From the NCBI RefSeq assembly GCF_900090225.1, contig NZ_FMHY01000002.1, positions 6,324,001-6,388,000 on the forward strand: 64,000 bases of DNA, in the 5' to 3' direction. Of the stretch, positions 8,020-16,202 are shown piece by piece (within the stretch, counting starts at the first letter, position 1; every line of letters starts with the position of its first letter). The notes below the pieces were generated by a model. That model saw nothing but the letters and a program-made list of their open reading frames with translations. It was not told the DNA's origin and did not search any database. The stretch comes from Micromonospora eburnea. Its GTDB lineage: Bacteria > Actinomycetota > Actinomycetes > Mycobacteriales > Micromonosporaceae. The position numbers were made by a program, and so were the translations under genes.

Positions 8020-8754
8020 GTGAGCTTCCCCGCCTCCGCTCCGGCGCTCCCCGACATCCGCCGGACGCTGGCCGTATTTGCCCATCCGGACGATGTCGAC
8101 TTCGGCTGTGCGGGCACCATTGCCCGCTGGCTGGACGAGGGTATCGAGGTGGCGTACCTGATCGTGACCCGGGGGGAGTCCGGCGGGCTCGACGACACTC
8201 CGCGTGAGGAGATACCCGCCCTGCGCGAGGCGGAGCAGCGGGCGGCGGCCGCCGCGGTCGGCGTACACCGGGTCGACTTCCTCGACGGGTACCCCGACGG
8301 CCTGCTCACCCCCGGCCCGGAGCTGCGCCGCGACATCACCGCCGCGATCCGCCGGTTCCGGCCGGACCGGGTGCTCACCAGTTCCCCGCTACGCCGCTGG
8401 GAACTCATCACCGGCCCGAGCCACCCCGACCACCTGGCCGTCGGCGAGGCCACCACCTGCGCGGTCTACCCCGACTCGCGCAACCGGTTCGCCTTCCCCG
8501 AGCTGCTCGCCGAAGGGCTCGAGCCCTGGGTGGTCCGGGAGATCTGGTACGCGGGCGGCCCCGCGCCGGACCACGCCGTCGACGTGACCGACCGGGTCGA
8601 CCGGAAGATCGCCGCGATGCGGGCGCACCACTCACAGACCGCGCAGCTGGACGTGGCGACGTGGGTACACGACCTGCTCAGCCGGATCGCCGGCGACGCC
8701 GGGCTCCCCGCCGGCCGGCTGGCCGAGGCGTTCACCGTGCTGCGTACCGAGTGA
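8020..8754 (+). CDS. PIG-L/LmbE family zinc-dependent deacetylase
   Basis: Predicted N-acetyl hydrolase of the GlcNAc-PI deacetylase superfamily, to which MshB, Mca and BshB belong. Of 244 residues, the metal-binding AHPDDVDFGCAGT is near residue 22, and the second histidine motif SHPDHLAVG is near residue 130. The frame extends upstream, but GTG 8020 is chosen because a TAGGCT box lies 8 nt before it and similarity begins shortly after. It stands alone between the divergent opp operon and the convergent regulator gene. The motif differs from MshB (AHPDDES), so a mycothiol biosynthetic role should not be assumed; the substrate is unknown. Confidence 0.85.
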   Translation: MSFPASAPALPDIRRTLAVFAHPDDVDFGCAGTIARWLDEGIEVAYLIVTRGESGGLDDTPREEIPALREAEQRAAAAAVGVHRVDFLDGYPDGLLTPGPELRRDITAAIRRFRPDRVLTSSPLRRWELITGPSHPDHLAVGEATTCAVYPDSRNRFAFPELLAEGLEPWVVREIWYAGGPAPDHAVDVTDRVDRKIAAMRAHHSQTAQLDVATWVHDLLSRIAGDAGLPAGRLAEAFTVLRTE

Positions 8755-8790
8755 TCGGAGCGGTCCACCCGGCGGGCGGGCCGGTGCCCG

Positions 8791-9477
8791 TCAGACCAGC
8801 CGGCGGTCGGCCGCCCAGCGGGACAGCTCGTACCGGTTGGACATCTGGAGCTTGCGCAGCACGTTGGAGACGTGCGTCTCGACCGTCTTGATCGAGATGT
8901 ACAGCTCCTTGGCGATCTCCTTGTACGCGTACCCCCTGGCCAGCAGCCGGAGCACCTCGCGCTCCCGGTTGGTGAGCTGGTCCAGCTCCGGATCGGCGAC
9001 CGGCGCGTCCGGCCGGGCCGCGAACGCGTCGAGCACGAACCCGGCCAGCCGGGGACTGAACACCGCGTCCCCCTCGGCCACCCGGCGGATGGCGTCGGTC
9101 AGCTCGTCCGGCGAGATGGTCTTGGTGACGTAGCCCCGGGCTCCGGCCCGGATCAACCCGATCACGTCCTCGGCCGCGTCGGAGACGCTCAACGCCAGGA
9201 ACCGCACCTGCGGGTGGGTACGCCGCATCGCCTCCAGCACCGCCCGGCCACCGCCGTCCGGCATGTGCACGTCGAGCAGCACCACGTCGGGCTGGGTCGC
9301 CGTGATCCGGCTGACCGCCTCGGCCACCGTGCTGGCCTCGCCCACCACCTCGACGTGCCCGCCGAGCTCGGCGCGTACGCCGGCCCGGAACATGGCGTGG
9401 TCGTCGACGAGAAACACCCGCAGCCGCCCGTCCCGGGGCGCCGCCGCCTCGACCGGTCCCTGCTCGACCATGGTCAC
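8791..9477 (-). CDS. LuxR/NarL-family response regulator
   Basis: Transcriptional output partner of the adjacent PspC-domain kinase. The 228-residue protein has a receiver domain with the acidic pair in FLVDDH, phospho-acceptor Asp69 in VVLLDVHMPDG, and the conserved Ser/Thr and Lys in LALSVS and YVTKTIS. The C-terminal LuxR helix-turn-helix (LTNREREVLRLLARGYAYKEIA ... SIKTVETHVSNVLRKL) occupies about residues 160-225. The GTG start overlaps the kinase stop codon by 4 nt (GTGA), so the two are translationally coupled. The neighbouring divergent PspC gene and its upstream direct repeat are plausible targets. Confidence 0.93.
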   Translation of the reverse strand: MTMVEQGPVEAAAPRDGRLRVFLVDDHAMFRAGVRAELGGHVEVVGEASTVAEAVSRITATQPDVVLLDVHMPDGGGRAVLEAMRRTHPQVRFLALSVSDAAEDVIGLIRAGARGYVTKTISPDELTDAIRRVAEGDAVFSPRLAGFVLDAFAARPDAPVADPELDQLTNREREVLRLLARGYAYKEIAKELYISIKTVETHVSNVLRKLQMSNRYELSRWAADRRLV

Positions 9478-10799
9478 CTGTCCCTTTCCGCCGTGGAGCC
9501 GGAGCCGCTGATCGGCAGGATCAGTCGGACCTCGGTCCCCTCCCCCGGCCCGGACCGGATCTCCGCCCGGCCGCCGTGCCGCTTCATCCGCCCGATGATC
9601 GAGCCCCGGACGCCGTGCCGGTGATCCTCCACCGTATCCGGATCGAAGCCCTTACCCCGGTCCCGTACGAAGGCGCTGACCTGATCCGGCTCCACCTCGG
9701 CGTAGAGCGACACCGTGCTGACCCCGGCGTGCCGGGCCGCGTTGACCAACGCCTCCCGGGCCGCGGCGACGAGCGCGCCCACCCGCTCGTCGGTCTCGCG
9801 GTCGCCCACCACCACCGCTTCCACGGTGATGGCGAAGGTGTCCTCCACCTCGGCGGCGGCCTGCTCCAGAGCGGCGGCGAAACGCTCCGTCGGCGAGGCG
9901 GTCGGCTTGTAGAGCCAGTTCCGCAGCGACCGTTCCTGGCCGCGGGCCAGCCGCTGCACGGTCTTGACGTCGCTGGCGTTGCGCTGGATCAGGGCGAGGG
10001 TGTGCAGCACCTGGTCGTGCACCATCGCGGCCAGCTCGGCGCGTTCCTGCTCGCGGATCCGCCCCTCGCGCTCCGAACGCAGTTGGTTCCAGGTACGCCA
10101 GAGCACCGGCCCCGTCACGACGCCGACCCCGGCCAGCCCGACCACCGCGAAGATCACACCGTTGAGCACCGCGTCGAAGTTCTGCGCCGGCGAGTAGACC
10201 GCGGCCACGCCGATGATGCCGACCGCGACGAGCACCCCGCCACCGACGAAGCGGAGCACGAAGGCGCGCCGGTCGCTCTCCTCCACCACCGCGCCGAGCC
10301 AGGGCACCGCCATCGACCCACTCCACTGCTGGCGACGCTCGGGCGCGGACTGGTGCCAGATCACGCCGGCGCCGACCGCGATGATCGCGACCAGCCAGCC
10401 GGCGGTGCCGGCGGCGCCGACCGAGTGGAAGGCCATCATCTGGACCAGCAGCACGCCCAGCCCGATCGCCACGAAGGGCAGGAGCTGGGCGAGGTCGCGG
10501 CGGGGCGGGACGGCGGTGTCTCCCGGGCGGGGCGGGACGACCGCCCAGAAGGCGGCGTACAACAGCAGCCCGAGACCGTTCAGCCCGAGCAGCACCATGA
10601 AGGCGATCCGGACACGGAGCACCGAGATGCCGAGGTGCTCGGCGATGCCGGCGGCCACCCCGGCGGCCAGCCGGTGCTCGGTGGCCCGGTAGAGCCGCGG
10701 GGAATGTGGGGTCGCGGTGCTGCTGATCGGAGACTCCCGGGGTCGGGCGGGCGGTCGTGACGATGGGCCGGCCTGCGCCGGCGCCGATTCGATCGTCAC
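9474..10799 (-). CDS. PspC-domain sensor histidine kinase (HisKA_3 type)
   Basis: Membrane sensor of a two-component system, probably for envelope stress. Of 441 residues, about 36-90 form a PspC domain with its membrane hairpin (LYRATEHRLAAGVAAGIAEHLG). Several more membrane segments lie between about 105 and 230. The phospho-acceptor is His261 in AAMVHDQVLHTL, followed by a HATPase_c domain with the N-box REALVNAARHA and G-box DRGKGFDPDT. The architecture resembles MacS-like kinases of streptomycetes, but orthology is not established. The GTG start faces the PspC/LiaF-like gene across a 120-nt divergent region. Confidence 0.9.
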   Translation of the reverse strand: MTIESAPAQAGPSSRPPARPRESPISSTATPHSPRLYRATEHRLAAGVAAGIAEHLGISVLRVRIAFMVLLGLNGLGLLLYAAFWAVVPPRPGDTAVPPRRDLAQLLPFVAIGLGVLLVQMMAFHSVGAAGTAGWLVAIIAVGAGVIWHQSAPERRQQWSGSMAVPWLGAVVEESDRRAFVLRFVGGGVLVAVGIIGVAAVYSPAQNFDAVLNGVIFAVVGLAGVGVVTGPVLWRTWNQLRSEREGRIREQERAELAAMVHDQVLHTLALIQRNASDVKTVQRLARGQERSLRNWLYKPTASPTERFAAALEQAAAEVEDTFAITVEAVVVGDRETDERVGALVAAAREALVNAARHAGVSTVSLYAEVEPDQVSAFVRDRGKGFDPDTVEDHRHGVRGSIIGRMKRHGGRAEIRSGPGEGTEVRLILPISGSGSTAERDR

Positions 10800-10853
10800 A
10801 CGGCCGGGCCGCCGGCGACCATCGGGACGCCCCCGACATTCGGGGCCCCGAGA

Positions 10854-10873
10854 TCTCAGGGTGGCGTCAGGGT
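10854..10873 (+). promoter_or_regulatory. TCAGGG direct-repeat element upstream of the first PspC gene
   Basis: The element reads TCTCAGGG, 5 variable bases, TCAGGGT. The two TCAGGG units are 11 bp apart, about one helical turn. It lies 46 nt before ATG 10920 in the region shared with the divergent kinase gene. The same 20-bp pattern with identical spacing occurs upstream of the other PspC gene at 18225-18244, which makes chance unlikely. It probably binds an activator such as the neighbouring LuxR-type regulator. Confidence 0.55.
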
Positions 10874-10919
10874 CGGGTCCGGAGGACGTTCAGGCGGAGC
10901 GCGCAGCAGGATCAGAGGT

Positions 10920-12788
10920 ATGACCGAGGAAGCTGCCCGTCCGCCCCAGCCCGGGGCGCTGCCACCGGACGGGCCACCGCCACCCCCACCGGCCGGCTCC
11001 GCCGGGCCGCCACCGGGCGGGCCGGCCGCCGGCTCCGCGCCGTTCGGGCCACCGCCCCCCGGGTACGCCCCACCGCCCGGCGGCTTCACCTCCCGGTACG
11101 GGCTGGTCCGCCCGCGCGACGGCCGCTACCTGGCCGGCGTCTGCGCCGCCATCGGCCGGGCCACCAACACCGACCCGGTCCTGTGGCGGGTGATCCTCGC
11201 CGTGCTGGGCTTCTTCGGGGGCGTCGGCATCCTGGTCTACGTCACCGCCTGGCTGCTCATCCCCAGCGAGGGGGACACCGCCTCCCCGGTGGAGTCGATG
11301 CTCGGCCGGGGCCGGTCGAGCATGTCCCCGGTCACTGTGATCGTGCTCAGCATCGTGGTCGCGGTCGGCTTCGGCTACATCGTCACCAACGCCCTCCGGG
11401 CGGTGCTGCTCGGCGCGCTGATCCTCATCGGCGGCGCGCTGCTGCTCAACCGCCAACCGCGCGACCCGTCGGAGCAGGCCGCGTCCGGCCCGGTGCCGCC
11501 GACGGCGGGCTGGCCGGCGTCCGGTCCCACCGCGCCCGGCGCCGGAGCGTCGGCGGGCACGGCCGGACCGACGGGCTGGGCCGGCCCGTACGCCGGCGGC
11601 CCCGCCCAACCGGCCCGGACCCAGCCCTCGGGGCCACCGGCCTGGCCGACGACCGGCGGCAGCGCCCAACCGGCCTGGTCGACGCCGGGCAGCACCCCCC
11701 AACCGGCCTGGCCCGGCGCGGTGCCCGCCGTGCCACCGGCCGGGGACTGGGCCGGCACGGCTCCGGGCGGCCCCGGCTCGGCGACCGGCGACCGCACCGC
11801 CGGGTCGGATCCCGAACACGTGGCCGCCGGTTACGGCCCCGGAGCGGGTGCGGAGCAGACCGCCCGGATGCCCGCCGAACCGACTGCCGTCGAACAGCCG
11901 GGGCCGGCGACCGGGTACGCCGCGGGATCGACCGCGGTCCTGGGTGACCGGACCACCGGGACCTGGGGAACCGAGACGCCGACCGGGCCGGGCACGCCGA
12001 CGACCGGGGGCACCCCGCTCGGGCCGACCGGGCCCGTGCCGCCTCAGTCGCCGGTGGGCGCCCCACTGCCGCCCGGCGGATACCGTCCGCCGTTCGCGCC
12101 GCACGGCCCGTACGCCGGGGCGTACCCGCCGGCGCCACCGGCCCCCACCCGGCCGGCGCGGCCACCGAAGCGGCCGAAGGAGCGTTCGGCGCTCGGCGCG
12201 ATCACCTTCTCACTGATCTTCCTGGCGCTGGGCGTGGTGGCCGTGCTCGACCTGCTCGACGTCTTCGCGGTCGGCGCGGCCGGGTACTTCGCCGCGGCGC
12301 TGGCCACCATCGGGCTCGGCCTGCTGGTGGGCACCTGGTTCGGCCGGGCCCGCTGGCTGATCTCGCTCGGCCTGGTCGCCGCGACCGCGCTCGGCATCGC
12401 CACCGTCGCCGAGTCCTACGACCGGGTACGCGGGATCGACGGCAACGTCACCTGGGCACCGGTCGACTACCAGGCCCTGGCCGTCCGCTACCGGAGCAAC
12501 TTCGGGGACGCGGTGCTCGACCTGCGCTCGGTGGACTTCGCCGGGAAGGACACGGAGATCACTGTGGAGGTCAACTTCGGCACGCTGAGCGTGGTCGTAC
12601 CGCCGAAGGTCGACGTCACCACGGTGACCGACGTGAACGCCGGGGACGCCACCGTCTTCGGCAAGCGCGCCAGCGGGCTCAACGGCCCCAAGTGGGAGAC
12701 CACCGACCTCGGGCCGGACGGCCGGGGCGGAGGCATCCTGCGGCTGTTCATCCACATGAACGCCGGAGATCTGGAGGTGACCCGGTGA
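10920..12788 (+). CDS. PspC and LiaF-like C-terminal domain membrane protein
   Basis: Predicted envelope-stress membrane protein of 622 residues. A Pro/Gly-rich N-terminus of about 60 residues precedes a PspC domain (DGRYLAGVCAAIGRATNTD, then a membrane helix ending VTAWLLIPSEGD). Two more membrane helices follow, then a low-complexity Pro/Ala/Gly/Thr linker from about 180 to 420, four further hydrophobic segments, and a C-terminal beta-rich domain from about 520. That domain (YRSNFGDAVLDLRSVDF ... VNAGDATVFG ... MNAGDLEV) resembles the C-terminal domain of LiaF-type sensors. It overlaps the next gene by 4 nt (GTGA). The long linker makes orthology hard to judge. Confidence 0.85.
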   Translation: MTEEAARPPQPGALPPDGPPPPPPAGSAGPPPGGPAAGSAPFGPPPPGYAPPPGGFTSRYGLVRPRDGRYLAGVCAAIGRATNTDPVLWRVILAVLGFFGGVGILVYVTAWLLIPSEGDTASPVESMLGRGRSSMSPVTVIVLSIVVAVGFGYIVTNALRAVLLGALILIGGALLLNRQPRDPSEQAASGPVPPTAGWPASGPTAPGAGASAGTAGPTGWAGPYAGGPAQPARTQPSGPPAWPTTGGSAQPAWSTPGSTPQPAWPGAVPAVPPAGDWAGTAPGGPGSATGDRTAGSDPEHVAAGYGPGAGAEQTARMPAEPTAVEQPGPATGYAAGSTAVLGDRTTGTWGTETPTGPGTPTTGGTPLGPTGPVPPQSPVGAPLPPGGYRPPFAPHGPYAGAYPPAPPAPTRPARPPKRPKERSALGAITFSLIFLALGVVAVLDLLDVFAVGAAGYFAAALATIGLGLLVGTWFGRARWLISLGLVAATALGIATVAESYDRVRGIDGNVTWAPVDYQALAVRYRSNFGDAVLDLRSVDFAGKDTEITVEVNFGTLSVVVPPKVDVTTVTDVNAGDATVFGKRASGLNGPKWETTDLGPDGRGGGILRLFIHMNAGDLEVTR

Positions 12789-13405
12789 AGGCCCACCGCA
12801 CCGACATCGTGTCGTTCGCATTCGGGCTGGTCTTCCTGGCCCTCTCCGTCTGGTGGCTGCTCGCCCGGATCCTCGGGCTCACCCTGCCCCCGGTCGGCTG
12901 GTTCCTGGCCGGCGCGCTCATCCTCGTCGGGCTGCTGAGCCTGCTCGGCGCGCTCCGGTCGGGGCGGCACACCGACGCCGAGGCCGCCCGCCGGGCGCCG
13001 GAGTCCACCGTCGCCACGCCCTACCTGGGCGGCACCCCGACCAGCGGGGCGACCGCCGCCGGGGCCGACGAGTGGGCCACCGACGTGGTGACCGCCGGCC
13101 CCGTCGAGGCGCGCCAGGATGGCCCCGCCGAGGTGGCGTACGGGTCATCGGTCGAGGCGCCGTCGACCGCCGGCCCGACCCCGACCGGCGATCCGGGGGG
13201 CGCGACGCGCGACCCGATGGCGGGGCCGGGCGAGCCGGCCGGCAGCCCGCCGACGCCTTCGCCGGCCCCGCTCGGGGACGGACAGGATGTCGACCCCGAA
13301 CCGGTGACCCGCGAGCTGCCCGCCGCCGGCCCTCCGCAGTGGCCGGCCGAGAGCCCGCGTACCGACGGGGACGTGCCCGGCCACGACGAGCGCTCGACGG
13401 GCTGA
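12785..13405 (+). CDS. Small membrane protein of the PspC operon
   Basis: A 206-residue protein with two closely spaced membrane helices in the first 65 residues (FAFGLVFLALSVWWLLARIL and WFLAGALILVGLLSLLGAL). A hydrophilic, Pro/Gly/Ala/Thr-rich tail without recognisable domains follows. GTG 12785 is chosen because it overlaps the stop of the PspC/LiaF-like gene by 4 nt, implying coupled translation and a shared function. The family is not recognised beyond its place in PspC operons of related actinobacteria. Confidence 0.75.
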   Translation: MKAHRTDIVSFAFGLVFLALSVWWLLARILGLTLPPVGWFLAGALILVGLLSLLGALRSGRHTDAEAARRAPESTVATPYLGGTPTSGATAAGADEWATDVVTAGPVEARQDGPAEVAYGSSVEAPSTAGPTPTGDPGGATRDPMAGPGEPAGSPPTPSPAPLGDGQDVDPEPVTRELPAAGPPQWPAESPRTDGDVPGHDERSTG

Positions 13406-13499
13406 CGGCGACGGTGCGGGACGCCAGCGGCGACGCATATGCTGGCTGGCGGAGATCCCGCCTCCGCCGGCCGGCCCACCCGTGGCGCCCGACTGTCCG

Positions 13500-13535
13500 C
13501 CGGTCGCGGCGCGACGCCAGACGCGCCGCGACCGG
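13500..13535 (+). terminator. Hairpin after the PspC operon
   Basis: A perfect 14-bp stem (13500-13513 and 13522-13535) with an 8-nt loop lies 95 nt after the last PspC-operon gene and about 100 nt before psd. It has no T run. It probably separates the two transcripts. A TATGCT box at 13438-13443 could be a -10 for psd but lacks a clear -35. Confidence 0.5.
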
Positions 13536-13638
13536 ACGGCCGTAGCCACCGGCGCTCCCGGTCGCAGGGGCCCGCCCGCGGCCCGGCCGGCCAGGTCCCA
13601 CCACGTCCCGCCTCTACCTCGTCAGGAGCCCGCCCGAC

Positions 13639-14886
13639 ATGACCGAGTCCCCCGCCGTGCGTACCCCCGGGCTGCCCGGCCCGGTCCGCGTCGGCGAGCG
13701 CGCCGCCCGTACCCTCGTCGCCGAATTCGCCCGCCGCAACGACCCGAAGGCCGGCCTGCTGGTCGGCGCGGCCCCGGAGTCCGCGGTACTGGCCGCGGCG
13801 ATCGACGCGCTGCTCCCCGGCGACCGGCTCACCGTCGTGCCGGCCGAGGGCTGCGCCGCCGCCGCGCTCCGCGCGCATGTGGCGGCCCAGGGCCCCTGGG
13901 TCGCCGACCGGGTACGGGTCGCCGACACCCTCGCCGAGGCGGACGCCGCCGAGTTGGTCATCGCCGCCGAGGCGTTCACCGGCACCGCCGCCGAGACCCG
14001 GACGGCCGTCGACGGGCTGTCGAAGTACCTCACCGAGGGTGGTGTGCTGAGCGTGGCCGCGCCGCTCTTCCGCACCGAGGGCGCCGGTGCCGAGTTGGAC
14101 CGGCAGGGCCTGCTGCACGGTGTGCGCACCGACCTGGTGCTGCGCAACTCCCCGCCGGTCCGGGTGCACCATCTCCGCTTCACTCCGGCGGCCGTCGCGC
14201 TCGCCGCCCAGCTCTCGCCCGCGTACCGGCCGTCGAGCGTGCCGCTCACCAGGAGCATGCACATCGACTCCAACGGCGTGGCGGCCGCCGGGATCAGCCT
14301 CGGCCTGGCCGCGCTCGCCCGGGTGGCCCGGCCGAAGTCGAAGCTCTGGCTACTGCCGGCGCTGGCCGCCGCCCCGGTGGCCGCGTTCTTCCGGGACCCG
14401 GAGCGGGACGTGCCGGAGGACCCGGCGGCCGTGGTGGCCGCGGCGGACGGCAAGGTCCTCTCGGTGCAGCGGCTGCACGACGAGCGCTTCGGCGACGGCG
14501 AGTGGCTGCGGATCGCGGTCTTCCTCTCCGTGCTGGACGTGCACGTCAACCGCTCCCCGGTGGCCGGCAAGGTGGTTGACTACTTCGTCGCGGACGGCGG
14601 GTTCGTCAACGCGATGAAGCCGGACGCCGAGCACAACGTCGCGGCGTACACGGTGCTCGACACCGAGCACGGCACGGTGGTGGTCGCGCAGCGCACCGGC
14701 CTGATCGCCCGGCGGATCGTGCAGCGGGCGCCGGTCGGCGCGCTGCTGGCCCGGGGCGAGCGCTTCGGCCTGATCCGGTTCGGCTCGCGCACCGACGTCT
14801 ACCTGCCGGCGGACGCGGCCGAGCCGCTGGTGGGGCCCGGCGACAAGGTGGTCGGCGGCTCGACCGTGATCGCCCGCTGGAGCTGA
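13639..14886 (+). CDS. psd: Phosphatidylserine decarboxylase proenzyme with methyltransferase-like N-terminal domain
   Basis: Decarboxylates phosphatidylserine to phosphatidylethanolamine. The C-terminal half (about 195-415) is a short-type Psd domain: FFRDPERDVPEDP, VFLSVLDVHVNRSPVAG and, near the end, GGSTVIARW. Self-cleavage before the Ser of GGST would create the pyruvoyl group and an 8-residue alpha chain. The first 190 residues are extra compared with Psd of Mycobacterium (about 230 residues). They look like a degraded Rossmann methyltransferase (AGLLVGAAPESAVLAAAID, then YLTEGGVLSVAAP) without a proper glycine motif. The start ATG 13639 precedes this domain and the frame has no break, so it is a fusion. 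The gene converges on pssA, which makes its substrate. Confidence 0.9.
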   Translation: MTESPAVRTPGLPGPVRVGERAARTLVAEFARRNDPKAGLLVGAAPESAVLAAAIDALLPGDRLTVVPAEGCAAAALRAHVAAQGPWVADRVRVADTLAEADAAELVIAAEAFTGTAAETRTAVDGLSKYLTEGGVLSVAAPLFRTEGAGAELDRQGLLHGVRTDLVLRNSPPVRVHHLRFTPAAVALAAQLSPAYRPSSVPLTRSMHIDSNGVAAAGISLGLAALARVARPKSKLWLLPALAAAPVAAFFRDPERDVPEDPAAVVAAADGKVLSVQRLHDERFGDGEWLRIAVFLSVLDVHVNRSPVAGKVVDYFVADGGFVNAMKPDAEHNVAAYTVLDTEHGTVVVAQRTGLIARRIVQRAPVGALLARGERFGLIRFGSRTDVYLPADAAEPLVGPGDKVVGGSTVIARWS

Positions 14887-14896
14887 TCCCCGGACG

Positions 14897-14935
14897 CGAA
14901 GAAGGGGCGCCGCTCGTCGCGGCGCCCCTTCTTCG
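14897..14935. terminator. Bidirectional terminator between psd and pssA
   Basis: A perfect 17-bp stem (14897-14913 and 14919-14935) with a 5-nt TCGTC loop lies in the 59-nt gap between convergent psd and pssA. The A-rich left flank and T-containing right flank serve both strands. Confidence 0.85.
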
Positions 14936-14945
14936 TCGGCAGGAG

Positions 14946-15695
14946 TCAGGCGGTGCGGCGCTGGTGCAGCCACAGCAACGGGCCGCTGGCCAGGTAGCCC
15001 AGCACCACGAGGGCGAAGGTGAGCCGGATGTCGACCAGCGCGCCGACCACCGGGGCGAGCCAGAGCCACGGCGGCAGCTTCACCAGCCGGGCGAGCTTCG
15101 CGTACGGGAAGCTGGAGACCATGGCGAAGGCGAGCAGCGCCACCCCGCCGACCAGCACCCGGCCGGAGACCGGCACCCCGATCGCCACGGTCAGGGCCAG
15201 CACGGCCGCCGCCATGGTGGTCGGTACGCCGGAGAAGAACCGGCCGTCCTTCGGTGAGACGTTGAACCGGGCGAGCCGGATCGCGGCGCAGGCCGCGACC
15301 AGGGCGCAGGCGACCGCGGCCGCCGCCGGCCGGACCGAACCGGCGAGTGAGGCGTAGACCACCACCGGGGCGGCGATGCCGAACGAGCACATGTCGGCCA
15401 GCGAGTCCATCTGGGCACCGAACGGGCTGGCCACCCCGAGCTTGCGGGCGAGCGCGCCGTCCAGCCCGTCGAACGCGACGCAAGCGATCAGGCAGAGCGC
15501 CGCCGTGCGGACCTGGCCCCCCATGGCCAGGAAGATCGCCAACATGCCGAGCATCACGCTGCTCAGGGTGCAGGCGTTGACCAGGGCGAACTTTGCTCGA
15601 CGAGCGGCGCTGCGCTCGCCGGGCAGCAGGGGGATCGACATCGCCGGCGCCTCGTCGGCCACCGCCGCGGGGGCCAGGGCCGGGCTGACCGGCAT
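14946..15695 (-). CDS. pssA: CDP-diacylglycerol--serine O-phosphatidyltransferase
   Basis: Integral membrane enzyme that makes phosphatidylserine from CDP-diacylglycerol and serine. The 249-residue protein carries the CDP-alcohol phosphotransferase signature: DGLDGALAR, then GAQMDSLAD 8 residues on, with both essential aspartates. Six to eight membrane helices are predicted. The frame is open far upstream to 16034, but homology begins only near MSIPLLPGERSAARR. The start is placed at ATG 15695, 11 nt after a GGAGG box; the adjacent GTG 15698 is equally possible. Together with convergent psd it completes phosphatidylethanolamine synthesis. Confidence 0.92.
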   Translation of the reverse strand: MPVSPALAPAAVADEAPAMSIPLLPGERSAARRAKFALVNACTLSSVMLGMLAIFLAMGGQVRTAALCLIACVAFDGLDGALARKLGVASPFGAQMDSLADMCSFGIAAPVVVYASLAGSVRPAAAAVACALVAACAAIRLARFNVSPKDGRFFSGVPTTMAAAVLALTVAIGVPVSGRVLVGGVALLAFAMVSSFPYAKLARLVKLPPWLWLAPVVGALVDIRLTFALVVLGYLASGPLLWLHQRRTA

Positions 15696-16202
15696 CACCG
15701 CCTCGACCTCCGAATCGAGTCGACCGTAGCGAAGACGCTGGCGATCGGTCCGGCGGTGGTCGGGGGCGACCAGGTCGGTCGCGGGTGCCGTACCGGCATC
15801 CCGCCGGCCCACCCGGACCAGCAGCACCTGGCGGGCGAATGTACTGCTGCGGCGCAACCCGCCCGCCCATCGACGCCCTGCGGGGCGCGGGCTGTCAGTC
15901 GTACGACGCCGGCGCCATGGGGCTCTCGGCACGTTTCCTCCATCACCGGATCGGCTGGCCGCCAGCGGGGCGGGTGTCCGGCTGTCTCGTGCCGGGCCTT
16001 TCTGGCCCGGCAGCCCGTTTGCGGAGTACACCATTGCACAGGGGAAGGGGGCTTGGCGATAGCTGCCGGCGCTACTTATAACTCCCTTAACCGCGCGAAC
16101 CGCTCAGGTCTTCCCATCGCGGGCGTCATCGCCCGTTTTCCATCGGCCAACCCCGACTTCCGACTCTACCGGAGCCACCCCACCCGACCGGACGAGCGCC
16201 CG
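15696..16202. other. Intergenic region upstream of pssA
   Basis: About 500 bases with no convincing gene. The only clear structure is a 9-bp hairpin with a TTTCT loop (15990-16012). A frame running on from pssA (to 16034) is rich in Arg and Pro and looks non-coding. A somewhat AT-richer stretch near 16070-16095 could hold the pssA promoter, but no boxes are convincing. Confidence 0.5.

Noticed and set aside
8020-8754. Calling the PIG-L deacetylase mshB
   Set aside because: The metal motif AHPDDVDFG and the lack of mycothiol genes nearby do not support that specific assignment.
15696-16034. N-terminal extension of PssA by 113 residues
   Set aside because: Arg/Pro-rich and without family similarity; the start near 15695 has a GGAGG box.
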